A stretch of 64,000 nt of DNA from Microbacterium sp. SA39 (GTDB taxonomy: Bacteria > Actinomycetota > Actinomycetes > Actinomycetales > Microbacteriaceae). The position numbers and the translations under genes were made by a program. Shown here in pieces: positions 8,936 through 16,405 of the stretch. How positions within the stretch are numbered: the first letter of the stretch is position 1; each line of letters opens with the position of its first letter. The stretch spans positions 1 to 64,000 of the forward strand of contig NZ_JXRU01000026.1 in NCBI RefSeq assembly GCF_000967865.1, given 5' to 3'. The notes under the pieces are model-generated. The model searched no databases, had not been told where the DNA came from, and worked only from the letters and a program-made list of their open reading frames with translations.

Positions 8936-9871
8936 TCAGCCTTTCGGCGCCGCCCGGTACTCCGTCGCTTCGCCCTTGAGTGCCTGTGTGATGCCGGAGA
9001 GGTAGGTCGACTGGTCGTTCGCAGTGAGGTTGTACGCGACGTAGACGCCGTAGCCGTCGGCAACCGTGCGGTTCGCGAAGCCCGACGCCGTCGCCGCGCT
9101 GGTGTTCGCGAGGTCGATCGCCGCGGCACCGATGCGTGTGCGATCCTCGAGTCCGGGCACCGTCGGGGCGTCGTAGGTGGGGTAGTAGGGGTTCCAGGCG
9201 TAGTCGAGCACACCCTCCGCATCGAACAGCGTGAAGTCGGTCGTCGTGTACGACGGACCGATCGCATAGAGAGTGATGATCTTGTCGTCGCCGAGGCGCT
9301 CACGGAGCGCGGTGGCCAGCCATCCGAACGACTCGGCGTTGGGCTGCGGCGTGCCGTTCGCGCCGTACTCGGTCCACTCGTCGTCGAAGTCGATCCCGTC
9401 GAGCCCGTAGGTGGTCACCGCGTCGGCGAGCTGCGCGGCGAACGCGTCGGCCTGCTCGTACGACGTGAAGTTCGCGAACCCCGCGCCCTGATGGTTGCCG
9501 AGCACTGAGAGCAGCACCTTCGTGCCCTGCTCCTGCACGGGGCGGATCTGGTTCTCGGCATCCTTCAGCGTCTCGGTGACGCGCTCGTTGAAGTGCAGGT
9601 ACGCCTTCTCACCGTCGTAGTTGATGTTGGCGGCGAAGATCATCGCCATGTCGATGGCCGCTTCCCCCGAATCCGCGAGCGTGTAGTCGGCGACGTTCGC
9701 TAAATCGTTCGAGTTCACCTCGACGTAGACAGCGAGCTGGGGATCGTACTCGGGCACTTCGGTCGCAGCGGCTGGCGTTGCGGCGACGGTGCCGACTGCG
9801 GCGACCGCGAGGCCCGCCGCGGCGGCAAGGCCCTTTCGGAACCGGTGAATCCTGATGCGGGGCTGACTCAT
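8936..9871 (-). CDS. Secreted Endo H-type endo-beta-N-acetylglucosaminidase (GH18)
   Basis: A 311-residue enzyme with an arginine-rich Sec or Tat-like signal peptide ending near ATPAAATEV (about residue 37). The GH18 signature DGIDFDDE spans residues 158-165, with Glu165 as the catalytic acid and Asp163 assisting the substrate acetamido group; the following WTEYG matches the Endo H branch. Such enzymes cut between the two core GlcNAc residues of high-mannose N-glycans and release Man(n)GlcNAc outside the cell. It is tail-to-tail with GH92 (the two stop codons are adjacent at 8933-8938). Its promoter has the same operator layout as the importer and GH5 transcripts, which supports one glycan-scavenging pathway. 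Confidence 0.88.
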   Translation of the reverse strand: MSQPRIRIHRFRKGLAAAAGLAVAAVGTVAATPAAATEVPEYDPQLAVYVEVNSNDLANVADYTLADSGEAAIDMAMIFAANINYDGEKAYLHFNERVTETLKDAENQIRPVQEQGTKVLLSVLGNHQGAGFANFTSYEQADAFAAQLADAVTTYGLDGIDFDDEWTEYGANGTPQPNAESFGWLATALRERLGDDKIITLYAIGPSYTTTDFTLFDAEGVLDYAWNPYYPTYDAPTVPGLEDRTRIGAAAIDLANTSAATASGFANRTVADGYGVYVAYNLTANDQSTYLSGITQALKGEATEYRAAPKG

Positions 9872-9935
9872 GACAGATCGTCTCCTTCAACATCGATAGC
9901 GAGATCAGGCCGCGTCGGCGCGACCTGCCGCCGAC

Positions 9936-9947
9936 TATATCGCTTAA
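9936..9947 (-). promoter_or_regulatory. LacI-type operator overlapping a -10 box, Endo H gene
   Basis: The minus strand reads TTAAGCGATATA running into TATAGT, about 65 bases upstream of the GH18 start. It is the third copy of the T-N-AAGCG core plus -10 hexamer seen at 2376 and 2476. Confidence 0.5.
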
Positions 9948-9978
9948 GTCAATCGGGGCGAAGGGTCCCAAAGCGACG

Positions 9979-10030
9979 CTGGATCAGAAATGCCGCCCCC
10001 GGCGACGCGGGAGCGGCATTCCTGATCCAG
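9979..10030 (-). terminator. Strong hairpin after the isomerase gene
   Basis: CTGGATCAG-A-AATGCCGC (9979-9996) pairs with GCGGCATT-C-CTGATCCAG (10013-10030): 17 base pairs with one A/C mismatch around a GC-rich 16-base loop. It lies 12 bases beyond the isomerase stop and in front of the GH18 promoter, so it probably ends isomerase transcripts. No U tract follows. Confidence 0.65.
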
Positions 10031-10042
10031 ACCGGTGCGGGG

Positions 10043-11677
10043 TCAGACCGCGACGTCTCCCACCAGGTTGACATTGATGCCCATGCCGGCGAACATCGCG
10101 GCCTTGGCGATCAGCGCCTTGTCGGCGGTCTCGGCATCCGGGGCATAGACGGTCTGCGCGTGGTTCGCCTTGTGCCGGGCCATGAACTGGTCTCGCGAGA
10201 TGCCATGCAGCACCACGTGCGCGATCGGCCACTCCGGGTTCGTGGCATCCTTGCGGCGCTTCGTCTCCTCTTCCGGCAGCTCGACGACCGAGGCGCGGAA
10301 GATGTCGGCCTGCAGGATGCCGTCGGCGATGAACACCCGCGACAGCACGATCTCGCCGGGCTTCGAGACGCCGTTGATCGTGGCGCCGCCGGCCGGGAAG
10401 AACACGTGCCCCTGACGCCAGCCCTCGGCGTTCTGCCATCCACCGAGATGCGACGCGGGAACGGATCCCGAGATCTCGTAGACCCAGACGAACTGGCCGT
10501 CGTAGTCCCCGCCCCAGCGCACGTCGTGCAGCGTGTTGTCGGGCACCAGCCCCATCGCGCGCCACACCCGGTCGGTCACGAGCGCGTCGACCGCGACGCC
10601 CTCGTCGGCTTCGTTGAAGTGCGGGAACGCGCGTCCCTCGTGCAGCACCCGCGACCCGTCGCGCGAGGTGACCGGCGGACGCTCGGTCGAGTTCAGCATG
10701 CCCTCGGCCAGATCGGATGCCGGGACGAGATCCTTGAGTCCCTGCTGGTACTGGATGCCGACGGCGTCGAGGCCGAAGTCATCCGCGATGCGGAGGGCGG
10801 CGACGTACATCTTGAGCTGCCACTGCACCTGCTCGCGGGTGAGCTCGGTGGCGGCATCCTCTCCGTACTGGAAGGTCATCCCTGCATCGATCAGCCAGTC
10901 GTACGCCGCGTTCGCCTCGTCTTCGGAGACGTTCAGCATCTCGGCGTACAACGCCGACTGCGAGAGGCGCTCCTTGTAGATGCCGGTCTTGTTGAGCAGC
11001 TCGTCGTCGAAGATGGCGTTGTACATGCCCATGCAGCCCTCATCGAAGACGCCGATGATGGCCTTTTCTGCGAGCAGTTCTGCGGCGAGCGCCTCACCCA
11101 GCGCCTTCTCCGGGCTGTCGGGCAGCTCCGGCAGTGCGCGGACGTGCGAGGCGTCATGCGTGATGGAGCCGGTCTCGGTCCACTCTCGGATGCCGTTCGT
11201 GAACCACTCGTCGGTGAAGTCGACCGACCAGATCGAGGCGTAGGGCTTGTCCATCTTGGTGAGTCCGGCGTTGAGTCCGAGAAGGCCGACAAGACCCGGC
11301 CAGTCACCCGCGAAGTTCGCGACCGTGAGGATCGGGCCCTCGTGCGTGCGGAGTCCGGCGAGCACGTGGTGCGAGTACTGCCACACGGCCTCGGCGACGA
11401 TGAGCGGGGCATCCGTCGGGATGTTCTTGAAGACCTCGAGGCCCATGCGCTGACTGGAGATGAACCCGTGGCCGGTCTCGGGGTCGACCTCGTTGGCGCG
11501 GATGACGGTCCAGCCGAGTTCCTCGAAGACGCCGGTGACGCCGGCTTCGAGCTCGACCTGCACGGGCCAGCCGCCGGTGTTGGCGGCCTCGCGCAGGTCG
11601 CCCGATGCGATCAGGTAAGCGGTCTTCGGAGCGGACGCCGGACGGGATGCCGGGGTCGGCAGAGTGTAGGTGGTCAT
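10043..11677 (-). CDS. L-fucose/L-arabinose isomerase-family aldose-ketose isomerase
   Basis: This 544-residue protein resembles the actinobacterial fucose/arabinose isomerase group. The N-terminal part looks like AraA/FucI Rossmann-type domains (TAYLIASGDLREAANTGGWP; GPILTVANFAGDWPGLVGLLGLNAGL). The middle carries DAVGIQYQQGLKDLVPASDLAEGMLN, with an acidic residue suited to metal binding. The C-terminal KANHAQTVYAP has a His where the family has a metal ligand. It should interconvert an aldose and a ketose using a divalent metal; which sugar is unknown. The start at 11677 is preferred because a 12-bp operator lies only 20 bases upstream, inside any longer version. It is single-gene, next to a LacI gene, and shares its operator with the sugar-acid operon at 26-32 kb. 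Confidence 0.75.
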   Translation of the reverse strand: MTTYTLPTPASRPASAPKTAYLIASGDLREAANTGGWPVQVELEAGVTGVFEELGWTVIRANEVDPETGHGFISSQRMGLEVFKNIPTDAPLIVAEAVWQYSHHVLAGLRTHEGPILTVANFAGDWPGLVGLLGLNAGLTKMDKPYASIWSVDFTDEWFTNGIREWTETGSITHDASHVRALPELPDSPEKALGEALAAELLAEKAIIGVFDEGCMGMYNAIFDDELLNKTGIYKERLSQSALYAEMLNVSEDEANAAYDWLIDAGMTFQYGEDAATELTREQVQWQLKMYVAALRIADDFGLDAVGIQYQQGLKDLVPASDLAEGMLNSTERPPVTSRDGSRVLHEGRAFPHFNEADEGVAVDALVTDRVWRAMGLVPDNTLHDVRWGGDYDGQFVWVYEISGSVPASHLGGWQNAEGWRQGHVFFPAGGATINGVSKPGEIVLSRVFIADGILQADIFRASVVELPEEETKRRKDATNPEWPIAHVVLHGISRDQFMARHKANHAQTVYAPDAETADKALIAKAAMFAGMGINVNLVGDVAV

Positions 11678-11696
11678 GGTGATCGCCACTGTACGC

Positions 11697-11708
11697 GAAA
11701 TCGATTTC
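11697..11708 (-). promoter_or_regulatory. Perfect 12-bp LacI-type operator before the isomerase
   Basis: GAAATCGATTTC is a perfect palindrome 20 bases upstream of the isomerase ATG. A TACAGT hexamer (minus strand, 11688-11693) adjoins it and could be the -10 box, so a bound repressor would block initiation. The identical 12-mer occurs at 32024-32035. Confidence 0.65.
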
Positions 11709-11845
11709 ATGATGCAAGGGAGCAGCGACTCTTCCTGCACGGGCATCCTGGACAATGCCTCCTCCACCGATAGCGCTCCGAGCGCCAATGACAACCGGAA
11801 TACCGTGACAATTTGGCTTTTCGCTCGCAGACTGGAGGCATGGAG

Positions 11846-12085
11846 ATGACCGAGCCGCAGGTATGGACTCTGATCGGCGTGTTCGCCGCGGTGATGATCG
11901 GGGCGATCTCGCTGCTGCTCCGCCAGAACGACAAGATCATCACGTCGTTCCGCCACGAAATCGCAGCACGGTTCGAGGGCCTCGAAGGAAAGATGGACGT
12001 GCGCTTCGACGCCATGGATCGTCGGCTCGAAGAGCTCGACAAGGAAGTCACCAACCTCGCGACGCGCTTCTGGCGCTCGCAATAG
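11846..12085 (+). CDS. Small membrane-anchored coiled-coil protein
   Basis: A 79-residue protein with one N-terminal membrane segment (residues 6-22, VWTLIGVFAAVMIGAISLLL) followed by a charged amphipathic helix with heptad-like spacing (FRHEIAARFEGLEGKMDVRFDAMDRRLEELDKEV). No domain family was recognised; such proteins are usually annotated hypothetical. ATG 11846 was chosen because GGAGG at 11833-11837 gives eight bases of spacing to it; ATG 11840 would be too close. It is divergent from the isomerase and converges with lacI eight bases after its stop. Confidence 0.6.
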   Translation: MTEPQVWTLIGVFAAVMIGAISLLLRQNDKIITSFRHEIAARFEGLEGKMDVRFDAMDRRLEELDKEVTNLATRFWRSQ

Positions 12086-12093
12086 CCGCTGAG

Positions 12094-13077
12094 TCAGCTG
12101 CGCGTGCTCGCGGACTGCACCTCGTTGGGCAGCACCACAGTGCGCGCCGGCTGATCGTCTCCCTTGATGCGTGCAAACAGCATCCGCGCCGCCGTCACTC
12201 CCATGTGCCGGGCAGGCAGCCGCACCACCGTCACTGCGCGGGGCGACAGCGTCGTGAACGGCAGCGATCCGATGACCGCGACCCCCACTTCGGGCGGCGT
12301 CAGACCGTGCTCGGAGAGCACCTGGATCGCGCCCACCCCGATGAGGTTGTTGCCCGCGACCACCGCATCGGGTGGCTCCGGCAAAGCGAGCAACTCTTCC
12401 ATCGCTGCGCGTCCGCCGTCCACACGGAAGGTCTCGAACCGCTGCAGACCGTCGAGGTCGAGGTCGGGATACGCAGAGGTGAGCGCTGCGCGCCACCCGG
12501 CAGCGCGCTCCGCCGCGGTGTCGATGTGCTCAGGGCCGCCGATGTAGGCGATGCGGCGGTGACCGGCATCGATGAGGTCTTTCGTGGCCGAAGACCCTGC
12601 GTCGCGGTTGGCCATCACGACCCCGTCGATGTCGTACGTGGTAGTGCGGTCGACGGCGACGACAGGGCGACCGGTCGCGAGGATGCTGTCGAGGCGGGTG
12701 CTCTCGTCGGCCGTCGCGATGATCACGCCCGACATGTGCTCGGCGATCGCGATCCGGAGGTACGTCGCCTCTTTCTCGACCTGCGCGTCGGAGTTGCAGA
12801 GCACGACGCAGTAGCCGGCTTCGGACGCGACATCCTCGACGCCTCTGGCCATCTCGGTGAAGTACGGGTTCTCGATGTCGGGGATGACGAGGGCGATCAC
12901 CTCGGAGCTCTGACGACGAAGGGTGCGTGCTGTGCGGTTCGGCGTGAAGCTGAGCTTCTCGGCGGCATCCCGCACGGCGGCGACCTTCTCCGCCGACACG
13001 CTCGTGCCGTTGAAGACGCGCGAGACCGTCGCGGGCGAGACTCCCGCGAGCTCCGCGACATCGTAGATCGTGGCCAT
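12094..13077 (-). CDS. LacI-family transcriptional regulator
   Basis: A 327-residue repressor with the N-terminal LacI helix-turn-helix (MATIYDVAELAGVSPATVSRVFNG) and hinge helix (ARTLRR), then a periplasmic-binding-protein-like effector domain (SSEVIALVIPDIENPYFTEMARGVED, VVAVDRTTTYDIDGVVMANRDAG, RRIAYIGG). Such proteins bind a sugar or sugar phosphate and release palindromic operators. It lies upstream of the isomerase on the same strand. The window has two operator types, GAAATCGATTTC (isomerase and the 26-32 kb operon) and T-N-AAGCG (the N-glycan locus). Which of them this protein binds cannot be told from sequence; the nearest is the GAAATCGATTTC site. Confidence 0.9.
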   Translation of the reverse strand: MATIYDVAELAGVSPATVSRVFNGTSVSAEKVAAVRDAAEKLSFTPNRTARTLRRQSSEVIALVIPDIENPYFTEMARGVEDVASEAGYCVVLCNSDAQVEKEATYLRIAIAEHMSGVIIATADESTRLDSILATGRPVVAVDRTTTYDIDGVVMANRDAGSSATKDLIDAGHRRIAYIGGPEHIDTAAERAAGWRAALTSAYPDLDLDGLQRFETFRVDGGRAAMEELLALPEPPDAVVAGNNLIGVGAIQVLSEHGLTPPEVGVAVIGSLPFTTLSPRAVTVVRLPARHMGVTAARMLFARIKGDDQPARTVVLPNEVQSASTRS

Positions 13078-13137
13078 GCGCCCCTCACTGCCTGCCCGGA
13101 CCCGCCGGACGCGAAGCAACAGTATCGCGCGGCGGAC

Positions 13138-13578
13138 TCAGGAGAGCCAGGCCGGGACGCGCCCGCGCAGCAGAGCGCCGTCGAGGGACAACCGCCCGGC
13201 GCCCGTGAACGCGAGCGCAAGCGCGCCAGCACCGAGAACGGCGACGAACTCATAGCCGCCGTCGCCGACCCAGAGACCCGCGGGCAGGTGGACGGCGACC
13301 AGGGCGACGGCCATGTCGACGGCGAGGAGGATGCCGATGGGACGCGTGAAGAAGCCGAAGATCAGCAGGATGCCGCCGACCAGTTCGACAAAGGCGACGA
13401 CCGGCGCGGCGATCTCCGGCAGCGGGATACCCATGCCGGCGAAGGTGCCGATGGTGCCCGGGATCGTGAACTCGAAGATCTTCTGCGCTCCGTGAGCGGC
13501 GAAGACGGCTCCGACGACGACGCGCAGGACGAGGAGTCCCAGCGAGGCGGAGGCAGAGGGGCGGGTGGTGTTCGTCAT
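13138..13578 (-). CDS. DoxX-family membrane protein
   Basis: A 146-residue protein with four predicted membrane segments and the DoxX pattern: LVLRVVVGAVFAAHGAQKIF at the start, then FVELVGGILLIFGFFTRPIGILLAVDMAVAL. DoxX-type proteins are linked to redox and thiol stress in some actinobacteria, but many have unknown roles. It is transcribed alone, divergently from phzF, and uses the ATG at 13578 that follows a GAAGGAAGAAC ribosome-binding region. Confidence 0.85.
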   Translation of the reverse strand: MTNTTRPSASASLGLLVLRVVVGAVFAAHGAQKIFEFTIPGTIGTFAGMGIPLPEIAAPVVAFVELVGGILLIFGFFTRPIGILLAVDMAVALVAVHLPAGLWVGDGGYEFVAVLGAGALALAFTGAGRLSLDGALLRGRVPAWLS

Positions 13579-13692
13579 GAGGAGTTCTTCCTTCGTGGCA
13601 GGACACGCGCGCGCCAGGCGCGGAGCAGGGGCATTCCCTGCTCCGACCGTACGAAGGTGAGCTTTCCGTCTCCTGAGTGGAGTACGGCCGAG

Positions 13693-13698
13693 TATCCT
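13693..13698 (+). promoter_or_regulatory. -10 box of a probably leaderless phzF-like transcript
   Basis: TATCCT ends six bases before the ATG at 13705, and no ribosome-binding site precedes the ATG. This spacing places the transcription start at or next to the start codon, the usual leaderless arrangement in actinobacteria. No clear -35 box is seen. Confidence 0.45.
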
Positions 13699-13704
13699 CC
13701 AGAC

Positions 13705-14547
13705 ATGCAACGTGGATTCCGACAGGTCGACGTGTTCGGCGAGACTCCGGGCACGGGCAACCCCGTGGCGGTCGTCCTCGATGCGGAGGGGCTCAGCGAC
13801 GACGAGTTGCGGCGGTTCTCGGTGTGGACGAATCTCTCCGAATGCACGTTCGTGCTGCCGCCGACCGACCCCGAGGCCGACTACCGCGTGCGCATCTTCA
13901 GCCTGAGCACCGAGCTGCCCTTCGCCGGCCATCCGACGCTCGGCACGGCGAGGGCATGGCTGGATGCCGGCGGCACACCGGCCGATCCTTCCATGGTCAT
14001 CCAACAGTGCGATGCGGGATTGATCCCGGTGCGCCCCGATGGCGACACCCTGGCGTTCGCCTCTCCCCCGCGGACCCGCTCGGGCGCCGTGGCGCCGGAG
14101 CTCGTGAAGGAGCTGATCGAGATCCTCGGGATCGGCGCCGAGAAGGTCGTGGACGCCGAGTGGCTCGACAACGGCCCGGGCTGGGTCGGCCTCCTGCTCG
14201 ACAGCGCCGACACGGTTCTCGGCATCCGCCCTGACGTCGCCGGTCACCCCGGCGTCTGGGACATCGGCGTGATCGGCGCGCATCACGAGGGCTCCGAGAC
14301 CGCGTTCGAGCTGCGCGCATTCTTCACCAACGGTGACGGTCCACTCCGCGAGGACCCGGTCACCGGCAGCCTGAACGCGGCGGCAGCCGAGTGGCTGCTC
14401 ACGAGCGGACGCGCCCATGCGCCGTACCTCGCAGCGCAGGGTACGGCGATCGGGCGGCGCGGCCGCATCCGGATCAGTCAGGATGCCGATCGGCTGTGGG
14501 TCGGCGGACGCGCCGACGTGATCGTCTCGGGAACCGTCGTGATCTGA
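13705..14547 (+). CDS. PhzF-family isomerase
   Basis: A 280-residue protein of the PhzF/diaminopimelate-epimerase fold. The N-terminal strand FRQVDVFGETPGTGNPVAVV, the catalytic glutamate in TNLSECTFVL, the FAGHPTLGTA loop and the C-terminal DPVTGSLNAAAAEWLL are all present. PhzF isomerises a dihydroanthranilate in phenazine synthesis, but most chromosomal members lack phenazine genes around them, as here, and have an unknown housekeeping substrate. It is transcribed alone from a likely leaderless promoter. Confidence 0.88.
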   Translation: MQRGFRQVDVFGETPGTGNPVAVVLDAEGLSDDELRRFSVWTNLSECTFVLPPTDPEADYRVRIFSLSTELPFAGHPTLGTARAWLDAGGTPADPSMVIQQCDAGLIPVRPDGDTLAFASPPRTRSGAVAPELVKELIEILGIGAEKVVDAEWLDNGPGWVGLLLDSADTVLGIRPDVAGHPGVWDIGVIGAHHEGSETAFELRAFFTNGDGPLREDPVTGSLNAAAAEWLLTSGRAHAPYLAAQGTAIGRRGRIRISQDADRLWVGGRADVIVSGTVVI

Positions 14548-14557
14548 CCGCCGTACC

Positions 14558-15133
14558 TCAGCCGTGGGGGCGTTGCGTGAACGTCCGCCGGAGAGCGGCC
14601 ACCACACCGGCCGCGACCAGGACCCACGGCCCGACGACGACGATCGGATCGAGCCACGCGTGCCTCAGGTCGAGACGCCCGCGTCCGAAGCGCGACGCCA
14701 GCGGGCGATGCCGCCCCTCGGCCAGCACGCCGGTCAAGGTCACCGGGTCGTCCGGGCGGCGGCTCAGCAGCGAACGGGCGTGGGCGCCGACGGATTCGAC
14801 CCTGTCACCCAGCACCAGGAGCAGCCAGCGCGTGTTCTTCGTCTCGCTCAGGTTGTCGTAGGCGAATCGACGGATGCGGCCCGAGAGTCCGTGCAGCGGC
14901 TGGGCGGTCCCGTAGACGGGCGGCAGCATGGCGTGCTCGATCGATCGTTCGCGGCGCGGATCCTCTGGTTGACGCTCGGGGAACGACCAGTGCGCGCCGG
15001 TCGGCTCGAGGTCGTCGCGTTGCTGCCAGGTGCGCCGGTGCTCGGGCGGGTTGTCGGCGCCCCACCCGGGGATCCGCGCTCTCAACTCCTCTGCGGACGG
15101 TGCGAGGTCAGGCTTCGCGGCTTCGTAGGGCAT
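14558..15133 (-). CDS. Conserved hypothetical protein with one C-terminal membrane span
   Basis: A 191-residue protein of unknown function. It has a soluble N-terminal region rich in charged and aromatic residues (RIPGWGADNPPEHRRTWQQRDDLEPTG), a middle region, and one hydrophobic segment near the C-terminus (DPIVVVGPWVLVAAGVVAAL). ATG 15133 was chosen because GAGGAG precedes it by five bases and it lies two bases after the alcohol dehydrogenase stop; a GTG at 15139 would overlap that stop. The tight spacing suggests a functional link with the dehydrogenase. Confidence 0.65.
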   Translation of the reverse strand: MPYEAAKPDLAPSAEELRARIPGWGADNPPEHRRTWQQRDDLEPTGAHWSFPERQPEDPRRERSIEHAMLPPVYGTAQPLHGLSGRIRRFAYDNLSETKNTRWLLLVLGDRVESVGAHARSLLSRRPDDPVTLTGVLAEGRHRPLASRFGRGRLDLRHAWLDPIVVVGPWVLVAAGVVAALRRTFTQRPHG

Positions 15134-15135
15134 GA

Positions 15136-16284
15136 TCACTCCTCTCCGACGACGATGACGGGCTTGATGCAGTCATCCAGCTTGGCGGAGAACACGTGAT
15201 AGGCCTCCGCGATGTGCTCGAGCGGGAATCGGTGCGTCAACAGTTCGCTCGGTCGCACGTGCCCCGCGCGGATGTGCTCGAGCAGCCGCGGCCACTGACG
15301 CTTGACCGGAGCCTGGTTCGCGCGGACCGTGAGTCCCTTGTTGACGGCGTCGCCGAGACGCACCGACGAACCGAGTGGGCCGTAGGCCCCGACGAGCGAG
15401 ACCGTCCCTCCCTTGCGGACCGAGTCGATGGCCCAGTTCACGGCGACCGGCGACCCGCCCTGCAGTTTCAGCTTCGCCCCGGTGATGTGCTGGAGCACGC
15501 TGCCGTCGGCTTCCGCGCCGACCGCGTCGATGACGACATCCGCTCCGAGGTGTCCTGTCGCCCTCTTCAGCGCGAGGACGATGTCGTCGACTTCGGCGAG
15601 GTGGATCGTCTCTGCGAACGCGAATGTCTTCGCCTTTTCGAGGCGGTAGTCGATGTGATCGACGACGATCACGCGGCCGGCGCCGAGGAACCAGGCCGAC
15701 CGTGCCGCCGCCAGGCCGACCGGTCCGGCGCCGAACACGACCACCGTGTCCCGCTCGGCGATGTCGCCGAGTTGCGCGCCGAAGTAGCCGGTGGAGAAGG
15801 CATCCGTCAGCATGAGGGCGTCCTCCGAGCTCAACCACTCCGGGATCACCGAAGGCCCGACATCTGCGAACGGCACCCGCACGTACTCGGCCTGACCGCC
15901 GTCGTATCCGCCCGTCGTGTGCGAGTACCCGTAGATACCGCCCACCGCGGTGGCGTTGGGGTTGACGTTGTGGCAGTTGGAGAACAGCCCGCGGCTGCAG
16001 AAGTAGCAGCTGCCGCAGGAGATGTTGAAGGGGACCATCACGCGATCCCCGCGCTTCAGGGTCTGCACCGACGAGCCGACCTCTTCGACGATCCCGACGA
16101 TCTCGTGCCCGAACGTGTGGCCGATGCGCGTGTCCGGCATCATGCCGTGGAACAGGTGGAGATCGGATCCGCAGACCGCCGCTCGCGTCACCCGCACGAT
16201 GGCGTCGTTCGGATGCTGGATCTTCGGTTCCGGCTTTTCTTCGACGCGGATCTTGTACGGTCCGCGGTAGGCCATCGCTTTCAT
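15136..16284 (-). CDS. Zinc-dependent alcohol dehydrogenase (formaldehyde dehydrogenase-like)
   Basis: A 382-residue medium-chain dehydrogenase. Catalytic zinc ligands are visible in AVCGSDLHLF and GHTFGHEIVG. The structural zinc loop is the four-cysteine CGSCYFCSRGLFSNC. The NAD-binding GAGPVGLAA is near residue 185. It resembles the glutathione-independent formaldehyde/threonine-dehydrogenase-like branch; the alcohol substrate is not predictable. The ATG at 16284 has no ribosome-binding site of its own and overlaps the stop of a 13-codon leader ORF (ATGA), so its translation probably depends on that ORF. Confidence 0.85.
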   Translation of the reverse strand: MKAMAYRGPYKIRVEEKPEPKIQHPNDAIVRVTRAAVCGSDLHLFHGMMPDTRIGHTFGHEIVGIVEEVGSSVQTLKRGDRVMVPFNISCGSCYFCSRGLFSNCHNVNPNATAVGGIYGYSHTTGGYDGGQAEYVRVPFADVGPSVIPEWLSSEDALMLTDAFSTGYFGAQLGDIAERDTVVVFGAGPVGLAAARSAWFLGAGRVIVVDHIDYRLEKAKTFAFAETIHLAEVDDIVLALKRATGHLGADVVIDAVGAEADGSVLQHITGAKLKLQGGSPVAVNWAIDSVRKGGTVSLVGAYGPLGSSVRLGDAVNKGLTVRANQAPVKRQWPRLLEHIRAGHVRPSELLTHRFPLEHIAEAYHVFSAKLDDCIKPVIVVGEE

Positions 16285-16322
16285 CGCGTCACACTCGACG
16301 TGGGTTCTGCGGCGGTGCTCAT
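16281..16322 (-). CDS. 13-residue leader ORF coupled to the alcohol dehydrogenase
   Basis: AAGGAG followed six bases later by ATG opens a short frame (MSTAAEPTSSVTR) that stops with TGA overlapping the dehydrogenase ATG. The ribosome site is the only good one in this leader, and the dehydrogenase start has none. Translational coupling is therefore likely. Whether the peptide itself matters is unknown. Confidence 0.5.
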   Translation of the reverse strand: MSTAAEPTSSVTR

Positions 16323-16405
16323 GGGATGCTCCTTGGCTGCGACGTGGCTCTTGGCCTGGGCTGATGGATGAGGACGTTAGTGACGCGCAGCATCCGGCGA
16401 AGAGA

